DNA of 64,000 nucleotides from the NCBI RefSeq assembly GCF_004332115.1, contig NZ_SJPA01000006.1, positions 1-64,000 of the forward strand, written 5' to 3'. Source of the stretch: Chlorobium sp. N1 (GTDB taxonomy: Bacteria > Bacteroidota > Chlorobiia > Chlorobiales > Chlorobiaceae). Below are positions 1-8,559 of the stretch, in pieces (positions within the stretch are counted from its first letter, which is position 1; each line of letters begins with the position of its first letter). The notes beneath the pieces are model-generated. The model was given only the letters and a program-made list of their open reading frames with translations, did not search any database and had not been told where the DNA came from. Made by a program: the position numbers and the translations under genes.

Positions 1-847
1 GCCCGTGGGTTCCACAGCTTCGAAAGCTACCGAACCCGAATCCTGTTTTACTGCGGGAAGCTCGACATGGCAATCTGACAATGCAGTAGTTTGCCGAAGA
101 GCGACCCACTAAATTCGACGAAGGGCCGTATTTTTTATTCGTCTGGCGGCCATTTGCCTCACCTGCAACATAGGCGGTTACATCGTGAAACTCCCGGGTC
201 TTGAACCCCAGCCTCGCCGATTCCGGAAACAACTGCTTCAGCGCGGCATACCGCGAGGCCAGTTCCTTCTGGCCCGTATACGTAAAGGATGAGATATCCG
301 TCATCACGACGGACACATGCGGTATATCATGACTCAGCAGGTCGCAGACATTCTGGCGGACGACGTCCCATGAACCCGCACCCCCGCGATACCGTTCAAA
401 GAGCTGAGGATCGGAACAGAAATCGATGGTGAACAGGTACCGGATGTCATTGCCCACCGCAGGCAGGGCCTTCACCCGGTCTATAGACGCGTAATAACCG
501 TTTGTCGCAAAAATAAAGGTGTTCCACCCCTTCCCAATCGCGGCAGTGCAGATTTCGCCGATCCGCCTGTTCATGAACGGCTCGCCATCAATATTCAGAT
601 GTATGGCACTCGTCCGCACGCCCCCATCACGAAGCTTCCCCAATAGCAACGCCACATCATCCGGAGATAATGAAGCCGGGCGTACTTCCAGAAAATGATT
701 CGGATCAGCGTGAGGACAATAGCTACACTTGAAGTTACAGGCGTTGGTAATCTCCAGAAACACCTCTTCGGGAGGAGAGACCGAATCGACACGTTTACTG
801 ATTTTCCATCCATATAACACCCGAGCCCAACGCACATATCTTTTCAT
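1..847 (-). CDS. Radical SAM protein with SPASM-like tail, truncated by window edge
   Basis: The ATG at 847 opens a frame that runs off the left edge, leaving 282 codons. The radical SAM motif CX3CX2C is visible as C37-C41-C44 inside 'ITNACNFKCSYCPH', so it should bind a 4Fe-4S cluster and cleave S-adenosylmethionine. Further Cys at 255, 261 and 278 fit a SPASM-type accessory cluster domain, which continues outside the window. It is the last visible gene of the polysaccharide operon, 92 nt after the GT4 gene. By context it may modify a sugar, lipid carrier or peptide used by the pathway. The substrate cannot be read from the sequence. Confidence 0.85.
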   Translation of the reverse strand, partial: MKRYVRWARVLYGWKISKRVDSVSPPEEVFLEITNACNFKCSYCPHADPNHFLEVRPASLSPDDVALLLGKLRDGGVRTSAIHLNIDGEPFMNRRIGEICTAAIGKGWNTFIFATNGYYASIDRVKALPAVGNDIRYLFTIDFCSDPQLFERYRGGAGSWDVVRQNVCDLLSHDIPHVSVVMTDISSFTYTGQKELASRYAALKQLFPESARLGFKTREFHDVTAYVAGEANGRQTNKKYGPSSNLVGRSSANYCIVRLPCRASRSKTGFGFGSFRSCGTHG

Positions 848-939
848 GGCAAATAACTATAGCTGTTAAGAATTGACGACATACGCGGACATGGCGGCTT
901 GCCAAGGGCACTATTTTAATGCCGGCGACAGGATGAGGT

Positions 940-2055
940 TCAGAGGAGACGGCAATACAGGTCATGCATTTCACTAAACATGCGCTCCACCCCAAACAGA
1001 CTCGTCGCCCGAATTCGTCCCGCCCGACCCATCTCTTTCAATCCGTCTCGGTCAAGTGAACGGACAGTATCAACGATTGCAGACGTGGATCCGGGCGCCA
1101 CAAGCCTGCCGCATACGCCGTCCTCGACAATGTCGACCAATCCACCCACCCTGCTGGCCAGTACCGGCAGCCCCGCACGCAACGCCTCAACGGCAACAAG
1201 GCCGAAACCTTCCCAGCGTGAAGGCATCACCAGCAGTTCAGCAGAACGGTAGCAATGTTGAACCTCGGCGCGGCTCTTCCATCCGATACAGGTGACATTG
1301 TCCGGAATAGCGGGAAGCGTCTCACCGTTTACTACCGGAGCTCCAACGACATAGGCACAGGCGACATCGCGCAGCTGGTTCATCGCATCAAGAAATACGT
1401 CTATGCCTTTCTGTCGGTCAAAACGACCGACAAACAGGAGACGCAGGCGATGGTCCGGCCAATGGAGTTCACCGACACTCTCTTCCTGTGGCTGATCGGC
1501 AATACCGTTGAATATCACCTGAAGAGTATCCGGACATATTCCCGCATCCCGACCAGCATCATACTCGCTGTGTGAAATACAGACAATGGCATCTGTCATG
1601 TGTGAGAGCGCCAATTCCGTCCGCGCTGCCACGGAATTGAACATGTTGGCCGTCTCCCGCCTGAATGCCCATCCATGAGGACAGTAGACCACCTTCGAGT
1701 GCTGATGCAACAGCATCAAGAAAGGGCGAACCGCCAGGCCGGCATATGAGGAGTGCAAATGGATAATATCCGGAGCAAATGTGAGCGCTTCAGCGTTGAC
1801 ACGCCTAGCCAGTTCAATAGCGGTGGCCAGACGATGCCGTTTCGCCTGAATACCAGCAACCTGTTGGCCTGAAACCCGCTCAAAGAATCCTGCCTGCCGA
1901 GCCGGTACGACGACCCTCACCGATTCTTGTCCATAGTGCAGGCTCTGCTGACTGACAAGATCATCCATATAGGAACCGATGCCGCCAATGACGGTTTCAG
2001 CCGCATGAAGGACACGGATTGGCGCATCCTTTTTTTTACATCCTCCGGTAGGCAT
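940..2055 (-). CDS. Glycosyltransferase family 4 (GT-B fold)
   Basis: About 371 aa. It has the GT4 layout: an N-terminal acceptor half beginning 'IRVLHAAETVIGGIGSYM' and a C-terminal nucleotide-sugar half with 'LLFVGRFDRQKGID' and the EX7E signature 'EGFGLVAVE'. It should add one sugar from a nucleotide-sugar donor to the lipid-linked repeat unit at the cytoplasmic membrane. I chose the ATG at 2055, which leaves 10 nt after the preceding stop. ATG 2094 or TTG 2097 would overlap the previous gene by about 30 nt. No start has a clear Shine-Dalgarno sequence. Linkage and sugar are not predictable. Confidence 0.88.
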   Translation of the reverse strand: MPTGGCKKKDAPIRVLHAAETVIGGIGSYMDDLVSQQSLHYGQESVRVVVPARQAGFFERVSGQQVAGIQAKRHRLATAIELARRVNAEALTFAPDIIHLHSSYAGLAVRPFLMLLHQHSKVVYCPHGWAFRRETANMFNSVAARTELALSHMTDAIVCISHSEYDAGRDAGICPDTLQVIFNGIADQPQEESVGELHWPDHRLRLLFVGRFDRQKGIDVFLDAMNQLRDVACAYVVGAPVVNGETLPAIPDNVTCIGWKSRAEVQHCYRSAELLVMPSRWEGFGLVAVEALRAGLPVLASRVGGLVDIVEDGVCGRLVAPGSTSAIVDTVRSLDRDGLKEMGRAGRIRATSLFGVERMFSEMHDLYCRLL

Positions 2056-2065
2056 TACGGATTGT

Positions 2066-3151
2066 TCAGGACCGCACCATTCCGGAGTTCTCATCAATCA
2101 TGGCACGCGCTATCGAATACATCTTCTGCGCTGAACGGCTCCAGGAAAACCTGCGGCTATTGGCAAAGCCTTTCCGGACGAGTTCCTGCCTCAGCTCGTC
2201 ATGTTCAAGAAGCATCGAAATTTTTTGGGCAATATCATCAACACTGCCTGGATCACAGTACACGACGCTGTCTGCACAGATTTCAGGAAGGCTGGCCGCA
2301 TTTGAGGCAACAACCGGACAGCCACATGACTGGGCCTCGATCGGAGGGAGACCAAAGCCTTCATAAAAGGAAGGAAACACGAAACAGAGTGCGTTCGAGT
2401 ACAGTGATATCAGTTCACCATCCGAGACTCTTCCCTTGAAAACAATGTTGGGATTGCCGGTAACCTCCGCCTTGAGGACAGGATCTGTAAAAATCCGGTT
2501 GAAGCCCCCCACGATATAAAGCTTCACCTCGACGTCCCTCAGGCGGTTGAATGCCTGTATAAGCGAATGAAAGTTTTTCTGCCGGTTAATTGATGAAACC
2601 GCCAGAATGTAACGCTCCGTAGATTCTGCGGTTTGATTCCGGAACACTCCCCTGACGGCGTTATGCACCACAGAAACATCATCCGGGGAAAGGTTGAAGC
2701 GCGCGACCAGCTCCGATTTGGAAAACTCGCTTACGGTAACAATAGCTTTGGCGGAACGAAGCAGACGGGGGACCATGATCCGGTAGAGCAGGCGGTACTG
2801 CAGCGAGAAGGCGTCCGGATACCGCTCATAGGCGATGTCGTGGATGACGACGATTGAATTACCATAGAACATCGGCCCCGAATTGCCCATATTGAGCAGC
2901 ACTGGAGAGCCCTTCGACCGGAGATAGACCGGCAGATCAAGCTGCTCCCATAGGTGGCCGGTGTGGCGCCCAATGACTTTCGCATCGAGTTCTTCGCAAA
3001 GATCAGGATGGAGGATCTGATCCGGGGCCAGGCACGTTACTGCAGGATACAGCGTCTTCAGCTCTCGGGTAATTTCAAGACTGTAGCGCTGCACACCGGT
3101 AATCTCCTTCTCCAGAAACCGGCAGTTGACAAACACCTCAGGTTCCATCAT
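2066..3151 (-). CDS. Glycosyltransferase family 4 (GT-B fold)
   Basis: 361 aa. The C-terminal half shows 'ILAVSSINRQKN' and the EX7E signature 'EGFGLPPIE' followed by 'GCPVVASNAASLPEI', as in mannosyl-/rhamnosyltransferase-like GT4 enzymes. The N-terminus 'FVNCRFLEKEITGVQRYS' is typical of the WbaZ/mannosyltransferase branch. The start ATG overlaps the TGA of the upstream membrane-protein gene (ATGA), suggesting coupled translation. Role inferred: cytoplasmic assembly of the polysaccharide repeat unit. Confidence 0.9.
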   Translation of the reverse strand: MMEPEVFVNCRFLEKEITGVQRYSLEITRELKTLYPAVTCLAPDQILHPDLCEELDAKVIGRHTGHLWEQLDLPVYLRSKGSPVLLNMGNSGPMFYGNSIVVIHDIAYERYPDAFSLQYRLLYRIMVPRLLRSAKAIVTVSEFSKSELVARFNLSPDDVSVVHNAVRGVFRNQTAESTERYILAVSSINRQKNFHSLIQAFNRLRDVEVKLYIVGGFNRIFTDPVLKAEVTGNPNIVFKGRVSDGELISLYSNALCFVFPSFYEGFGLPPIEAQSCGCPVVASNAASLPEICADSVVYCDPGSVDDIAQKISMLLEHDELRQELVRKGFANSRRFSWSRSAQKMYSIARAMIDENSGMVRS

Positions 3152-4425
3152 TCCGGAGCATCGATGCTATGGACAGAATCCATGCCGCTCACGCCTCGAA
3201 CCATGATGCCGAGAAGAATACACCCAGGAACTGTTTCAATGACGTCGATGGTGATGCCAACAAGCAAGATGAACAAACCGGCTGTCCCTATGGCCTCTTT
3301 CCATTTATTCCCTGAAACAGCAAACCCGTATGCAGAGTACCCGAGCCAGAGGAACACAGCAATCCCCCCCGCAAAACCAAGCCAGCCCATAAGGTAGAGC
3401 GGAAAACTGTCGGCTACGTTCAATGACGGCCTCGACAGGGCTCCCCCGGCAATCATATTGGCCGTCCCCACGCCACCAACGCCCTCGCCAACAACACCAT
3501 GCTGAATTGCCGCCACAAAATATGGCCAGGTCTGTGAAGTACGATCATTGAACGAATAAAACAGCTGTTCGGACAGGTCACTGTCCACCGGCAGTTCCTG
3601 GTCCGCTTTCGGGAAGGAAAGAGGAAGAATAATAGCGGCAGCCATTACAGCGCCGAAAAGAGCAATTCGGATTTTCGGAGACCGATGAAGCAAACGGAAA
3701 ATGAGCACGACAACAGCAGCCGCAACCGCCGATTTTGTGGTGGTGACGGCCATAGTCGCAAGAGTCGCAAGCACGACCCCCAGACGGGCCATGAACGATC
3801 GGGAAAAAACCATTAGCATCAGCCCCAGAATGCCTACGTAAAAGGCAGCTGTGGCTGATATGCGGGTAAATCCCGCAGGCCGCTCGACGCCAAACGTTGA
3901 CCAGGATCGGCTCAGTTCAATGGTAGAACCGTAAATCTCAAACAGCCCCCCCTTCCAGGGGAAATCAATAAAATAATCAGCCCATATGCCAAGACAGGTA
4001 ACCACCCACAAGAACATGACAAAACGGGCAATGCCCCGAAGATGATCACCAGAAGGCATGGTAATGAGCAGCCCCAGAATGAAGGGCATCAACTGGAGCC
4101 CCATAAAAGCTATCGCACCGGGTGAAACTGAATTGAACACGCCAACGCCAATGGAAAAGACGAGCACGTAATAGACCCAGAAAACCGGTTTATTGGCAAA
4201 CGGGGTGCCATCTGATGAATAAAATCCTGCGAACGGAAACAATGCGGCAATGACAACCAGTAGCTTTGGCAGGTAGAGCGCAAGCTCCAGATTATGCTGG
4301 GATGCGTAGTACCTCAATGCGCCGCCGAGAGCATCAGTGATGAGAATCATGGCACCAAGAACAAGAACAAACCGCACCTTCCAATCTTCCCGGTACAATA
4401 CCGTGGCATCAGACAACACTGGCAT
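3148..4425 (-). CDS. Polytopic membrane protein, O-antigen polymerase/ligase-like (Wzy/WaaL type)
   Basis: About 425 aa with roughly ten to twelve hydrophobic segments and a long loop near the middle to C-terminal third (around 'QELPVDSDLSEQLFYSFNDR'). This layout matches Wzy polymerases and O-antigen ligases, which join repeat units in the periplasm. It is the only such protein in the operon, which supports polymerase over ligase. The ATG at 4425 was chosen because GGGAAG lies 7 nt upstream and the overlap with the previous gene is only 17 nt; the frame stays open to 4515. Family sequence conservation is low, so the call rests on topology and context. Confidence 0.7.
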   Translation of the reverse strand: MPVLSDATVLYREDWKVRFVLVLGAMILITDALGGALRYYASQHNLELALYLPKLLVVIAALFPFAGFYSSDGTPFANKPVFWVYYVLVFSIGVGVFNSVSPGAIAFMGLQLMPFILGLLITMPSGDHLRGIARFVMFLWVVTCLGIWADYFIDFPWKGGLFEIYGSTIELSRSWSTFGVERPAGFTRISATAAFYVGILGLMLMVFSRSFMARLGVVLATLATMAVTTTKSAVAAAVVVLIFRLLHRSPKIRIALFGAVMAAAIILPLSFPKADQELPVDSDLSEQLFYSFNDRTSQTWPYFVAAIQHGVVGEGVGGVGTANMIAGGALSRPSLNVADSFPLYLMGWLGFAGGIAVFLWLGYSAYGFAVSGNKWKEAIGTAGLFILLVGITIDVIETVPGCILLGIMVRGVSGMDSVHSIDAPE

Positions 4426-5602
4426 AAAGGGCTTCCCATTGTTTTGACCATCCGTATCCATCAGAAAAAGACGGGGCGCTATTGACGATAGACTCCCGTT
4501 TTGCTCGCCATCCATCGAGGCTTTCTGAAATATTTCTCATTGCAGAAAACAGTCCATTAGGGTCTTCCGGATTGAACAGCATACCGTTATAGCCATGCAC
4601 CAGCATTTCGGGAATACCGCCTCGCGCCGAACCGATCACCGGCACCCCCATACTGAGGGACTCCAGGACTACCCCCGGAAACGTGTCTTCCCATAGAGAC
4701 GGAACAATGCACACATCAATCTTTTCAAAAAACTCTTTCGGGTTTAAGTAGCCGGCAAAGAAAATATTTTCATTCCGATATCGTTTTTTCAACTCAGCCT
4801 CATAGTCATGTTTTCCGATTCCGGCAATAACCAGACGCCAGCCACCCTCTCCGGGCCGAGAAAAAGCGTCAAGAAGCATTTCAATCCCCTTATGGGGCGC
4901 AAGCGTACCGATATAACCGAACACGTGAAGCCCATCGACAGACGCTGCGCCTGATTTACGATATTCGACTTCAAGAGCTCGGGCATCATAGATGACCTGC
5001 CTCGTCTTAGTATCACGGAAATACCCATAGGACAGCAACTTATCGAGAATGAAACGACTAACACCCACGACAGCGCTCACCTGATTGGATTTACCGGCAT
5101 GGGGAATACGTAGTGCTCGACAGCGAAGACATTGTCTCGCACAGGGTGCGTGTCCGTCAAACATTGTGGAGGTAGGACAGAGCAGATACTGATCGTGCAA
5201 GACCTGTACGATAGGCACGCCAGCTTCAGTCAAGGCATCCCAGACACTCACCGACCAGCCTGCAAGATTATGGCATGAAGCGACTTCGGGCTTTTCAGCT
5301 GCCACCACATGCCTGACGTAGTCCTGCATCAGCGGGTTGTAGCAATCGAAAAGATGCCACAGGGTTCGGCTCAATGACGAGGGAGTTGTCTGTCCATAAG
5401 GGAAATACAGATTACGGATTCCCGCCCTGTAAACCTTCACTCCATCAACACGGTCTACTGAAAGGTCAGGATTCTTTCCAATGCTGAGCACTACCACCTG
5501 GTGGCCAAGCCCCATCAACCCCCTCGTCAGCTTATGCAGGATAATCTCGGCCCCACCTCCGACATACGGCTCATACAGGCCGTTTACAAACAGGATTTTC
5601 AT
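4409..5602 (-). CDS. Glycosyltransferase family 4
   Basis: About 397 aa, starting 'MKILFVNGLYEPYVGGGAE', the classic GT4 N-terminus with a Gly-rich acceptor-side loop. A cysteine cluster near residue 175 ('CARQCLRC') is the kind seen in some GT4 enzymes and may bind metal. The donor half has 'IGTLAPHKGIEMLL' and 'FPGVVLESLSMGVPVIGSARGGIPE'. The ATG at 5602 overlaps the TGA of the 46-codon ORF just upstream (ATGA). GTG at 5617 is an alternative in the same frame. It should act on the cytoplasmic side in repeat-unit assembly. Confidence 0.9.
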   Translation of the reverse strand: MKILFVNGLYEPYVGGGAEIILHKLTRGLMGLGHQVVVLSIGKNPDLSVDRVDGVKVYRAGIRNLYFPYGQTTPSSLSRTLWHLFDCYNPLMQDYVRHVVAAEKPEVASCHNLAGWSVSVWDALTEAGVPIVQVLHDQYLLCPTSTMFDGHAPCARQCLRCRALRIPHAGKSNQVSAVVGVSRFILDKLLSYGYFRDTKTRQVIYDARALEVEYRKSGAASVDGLHVFGYIGTLAPHKGIEMLLDAFSRPGEGGWRLVIAGIGKHDYEAELKKRYRNENIFFAGYLNPKEFFEKIDVCIVPSLWEDTFPGVVLESLSMGVPVIGSARGGIPEMLVHGYNGMLFNPEDPNGLFSAMRNISESLDGWRAKRESIVNSAPSFSDGYGWSKQWEALYASVV

Positions 5603-5739
5603 GCTCCGACCATCCACGGATGCCCAACAAGTCTTACCATTAATCTCACTGCTGTATAGAGCAACTGCGTATGCATGAAGCCACCGGACATTTCCCGTAG
5701 AACCTCATATGGCATTTTTACTGATATAGGCACAGTCAT
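5599..5739 (-). CDS. Small hypothetical protein (46 aa), translationally coupled to the next GT4 gene
   Basis: ATG at 5739, TGA at 5601-5599. The sequence begins MTVPISVKMPYEVLREMSGG and ends LVGHPWMVGA. It fills most of the 165-nt gap between a GT2 gene and a GT4 gene. GGAAG lies 7 nt before the ATG, and the stop overlaps the ATG of the GT4 gene as ATGA; both features favour real translation. I recognise no domain. It could be a functional small protein, a coupling leader for the GT4 gene, or the tail of a decayed gene. Confidence 0.5.
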   Translation of the reverse strand: MTVPISVKMPYEVLREMSGGFMHTQLLYTAVRLMVRLVGHPWMVGA

Positions 5740-5767
5740 TGGATTTCTTCCATTTCATCATTGATCC

Positions 5768-6853
5768 TCAAAGAATAAAGTCAGGATGCATGCCCAGCCT
5801 GCCAGCCTCTCCGTCAGCAATGCTGTTGATAATCAACCTGAACCGCTTGAGCCTCCCGGACCGAACGGCTTCAAGCCAAAGAAAAAACAGGTAAGTCTTT
5901 TTATTAATCTGGCGCACGAACCTATTGTGCGGCCTAATCCAATGCTCGAAATACGCGCCATTCCGTGCAGCATAGTACACTCGAAAATCTCCATCACCGT
6001 GAAGCCATGCGCCGAATGATGACGTGTTATTGGCATTGAGATTCCATGAAGACTCCTGGTCGGTCAGCCGCGCCTCGGTCATCAGGATATTTGAGCCTCC
6101 GGCAAGTGTAATCCTATAGGAGAATTCAGAATCATCACCATAGAGGACAAAACGGGCATCGGGATACCCATGCTTCATGAGCACTGACGCACTGAAAAAC
6201 ATCCCGCTATATGGGGCAACATCCATACGCACACTCACAGGCATGCGCTTCTGGTTATTCAACAAGCGGAACAACGGCGTCCGCCGCCAGAATTTGAATG
6301 GGATATCGACAAGATGGAACCCTAAAAAGCTAGCCGGTTTCGGATTGGACCTCTTTTGCCCTAGTCCATCAAGAACATCGGCATGATGGTCTGGACGACA
6401 GGCTAGAACAGCAAGACGGTCGGAACCGATAGAGGCCACACTCGCCAAATATCCGGAGACAAGTATGGAGAGTGCTCCTTCATCAACAACATTATCATCG
6501 TCTAGCAGGAAAAGGAATTCAGCCCCCAGTTCAACAGCCCTTGCCAATCCCGCCTTATAGGCATTCGCAGACCCTGTATTTGAACTGAAGGACACAATCG
6601 TGACCCTCTCACCATATTCAACACTCAGATACTCTTCAATGGAATCTTCTGAAGCATTATTGACAACGACCGCATGCGCAACACCCTCACAAAACGCCGA
6701 ATGTAATGTTTGCATAAGCAGGTCGAGCCGATGCCCGTAGGTCACCGTTACGAGAAATAGATTCTGTATGGCGATCGGGAACCGTCCATCAAACAGAGAG
6801 TTCACATGCCGTCGAATAGCAGTCTCTGGCAGATCCCACACTTTATCTACCAT
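5768..6853 (-). CDS. Glycosyltransferase family 2 (GT-A), rhamnosyl/galactofuranosyl type
   Basis: 361 aa. The GT-A fold is seen from about residue 32 ('LFLVTVTYGHRLDLL'), with 'VVVNNASEDS' and the metal-binding run 'FLLDDDN' near residue 115. The later 'FFSASVLMKHGYPD' and 'YGDDSEFSYRI' match the rhamnosyltransferase/galactofuranosyltransferase branch. The 31 residues before the domain are not recognisable. Its ATG lies 11 nt inside the end of the preceding GT2 gene, so the two are probably coupled. Cytoplasmic sugar transfer is inferred; the sugar is unknown. Confidence 0.88.
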   Translation of the reverse strand: MVDKVWDLPETAIRRHVNSLFDGRFPIAIQNLFLVTVTYGHRLDLLMQTLHSAFCEGVAHAVVVNNASEDSIEEYLSVEYGERVTIVSFSSNTGSANAYKAGLARAVELGAEFLFLLDDDNVVDEGALSILVSGYLASVASIGSDRLAVLACRPDHHADVLDGLGQKRSNPKPASFLGFHLVDIPFKFWRRTPLFRLLNNQKRMPVSVRMDVAPYSGMFFSASVLMKHGYPDARFVLYGDDSEFSYRITLAGGSNILMTEARLTDQESSWNLNANNTSSFGAWLHGDGDFRVYYAARNGAYFEHWIRPHNRFVRQINKKTYLFFLWLEAVRSGRLKRFRLIINSIADGEAGRLGMHPDFIL

Positions 6854-7832
6854 GAAACACTCTGAACGAAGGAGAACCGAAAAAAAAGCGCCGCATCCTT
6901 CTAGTGGGCGCCATTACGAGGAATAGAACTGCCCGAAACAGACCGGCCAGCATAGCGCTACTGCCCATCCCGCCCGAGTCAGCATAAATCCGCTGCGTCC
7001 AATGAAGCATGAATGGGATATCAAAACGCCGAACACCCTCATGCAGAACATCAAAAAAAAACAATGACATAGCGCTTCGCTCAGCATCCTTACTCACCGG
7101 CATCAACTGAGCGGCATGCAATGCTTCCCAGGAAAGCTCCCTGCAGACATTGGACAGATTGAGCAAAACGGATGTTGCCGAACCAGCACGATACACGACA
7201 AGCGCCTTGTTCAGATACCCCAGCTTCCCGATGCAGCCCAGGCGCAGGTGAACCAGGTAGTCCAGAAAATCACCATCGGGCAGGACCCGCTCTCTATGGA
7301 TGGTCCGGTAGCAGAGCGAGCTGTTATTGAGAAAGTTGCCTCTAGCGAGCAGAAAATCCAGATCAAACACCTCCGGAATGCGGTCGTTGAATGCTCCAAG
7401 AAGGCTCTGGTCATCACTGATAACGACAGCATTGCCATACACAGCAACACACTCATGGTGAGAGTCAAGAAAATCAGACTGCTGCTGAAGTTTCCATGGC
7501 ATCCAGTAATCATCACCGTCGATATGGGCAATGTATTCGCCCCGTGCCTGAAAATGGACATCACGGTAATTTTGACAGGGGCCGACATTTTCATCGTGCA
7601 GGAACGCCCTAACCTTACCCGGGTATCGATCCTCGAATTCACTGATGATCTTGCGGGTGCCATCAGTAGAGGCATCGTCACCGACGACTATATCATAGTC
7701 GAAACATACCTGCTGATCCACAAGACTCTGCAGGCACTGCCGAATGTACTTCTCATGATTGTAGGTTATGACGCAGACCGACAGTTTCGGTTTTTTCCTG
7801 CTCGATGCTGAGGAGATCAAGGGATTCTTCAT
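6843..7832 (-). CDS. Glycosyltransferase family 2 (GT-A)
   Basis: 329 aa. The N-terminal GT-A domain is clear: 'LSVCVITYNHEKYIRQCLQSL', 'IVVGDDASTDGT', and 'YIAHIDGDDYWMPWKL' around residue 105, giving the metal-binding DGDD. The C-terminal third is weakly conserved and ends with an Arg/Phe-rich amphipathic stretch ('TRRMRRFFFG') that may hold it to the membrane. It starts 6 nt after the WbqC-family gene and overlaps the next GT2 gene by 11 nt, so it sits in the middle of a tightly packed operon. Confidence 0.9.
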   Translation of the reverse strand: MKNPLISSASSRKKPKLSVCVITYNHEKYIRQCLQSLVDQQVCFDYDIVVGDDASTDGTRKIISEFEDRYPGKVRAFLHDENVGPCQNYRDVHFQARGEYIAHIDGDDYWMPWKLQQQSDFLDSHHECVAVYGNAVVISDDQSLLGAFNDRIPEVFDLDFLLARGNFLNNSSLCYRTIHRERVLPDGDFLDYLVHLRLGCIGKLGYLNKALVVYRAGSATSVLLNLSNVCRELSWEALHAAQLMPVSKDAERSAMSLFFFDVLHEGVRRFDIPFMLHWTQRIYADSGGMGSSAMLAGLFRAVLFLVMAPTRRMRRFFFGSPSFRVFHGR

Positions 7833-7838
7833 TATGAA

Positions 7839-8537
7839 TCATACCAGCTGATACGCGGTGAGCAACTCATCCTGTATGCGGCCGACTGAATTAAACATCA
7901 GCACATCGACAATGGAAAGCCCAGGAATAAAGGCTCCGCCAAACTGGGGATAGGGATCCAGTGCCGGTTTGAGAAACTGCAGTTCGATGCCTCGCCGGGC
8001 AAACGCTTCTTTTGAATAGAGCGACATGCCTCCGATGGCGTTGATGTATGTTCCTGCACCCAGTTTCCCGCACACGTCGAGCAAGCGATCCTGCTTTGAA
8101 AGACCTTCAGCAACAGGGACGTCTGAGAGCACGCCAATCTCGGTACGAATACCCAAATATCCGAGAATCGCCAGTATTGAATGCCGGAGGTACTCGAACA
8201 AATTGCCATTGTCATTCATGACGACGTGCTCCAGAAGCGGATAGACATCCCTGAAATGAGGAGCCTTGCTGTATGCTACATGAAACCGGTGAAGAAGACG
8301 AGTTCGCTCGAAAGCTTCAGACAGCCGGCGCTCTCGAATAGGCAACGTGTGCGAATCTTTTTTCAGGGATATGCTAAAGAGTGACTCCTCACCATTTTTG
8401 AGGATTCGGTTCCGATGCACCCACCCCCTCTTGATGAACTGCATGTTATCAGCCAGATAGAATCGGTCGACCACAGCAATCAATTGGAAATAGCCGATAT
8501 AGGGGAAAAAATACGGCTGATTAACGGCAAGCTTCAT
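7839..8537 (-). CDS. WbqC-family protein
   Basis: 232 aa. The N-terminus 'QPYFFPYIGYFQLI' and the following 'DRFYLADNMQFIKRGWVHRNRI' are diagnostic for the WbqC-like family. These proteins occur in O-antigen and capsule loci and are suspected to act in amino-sugar modification, but the reaction is not well established. A strong ribosome binding site (AGGAGGAG) precedes the ATG. It lies between the flippase and the GT2 genes. Together with the DegT aminotransferase it suggests that the repeat unit contains a modified amino sugar. Confidence 0.85.
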   Translation of the reverse strand: MKLAVNQPYFFPYIGYFQLIAVVDRFYLADNMQFIKRGWVHRNRILKNGEESLFSISLKKDSHTLPIRERRLSEAFERTRLLHRFHVAYSKAPHFRDVYPLLEHVVMNDNGNLFEYLRHSILAILGYLGIRTEIGVLSDVPVAEGLSKQDRLLDVCGKLGAGTYINAIGGMSLYSKEAFARRGIELQFLKPALDPYPQFGGAFIPGLSIVDVLMFNSVGRIQDELLTAYQLV

Positions 8538-8559
8538 GAACGCCTCCTCCTCTTTGAAA

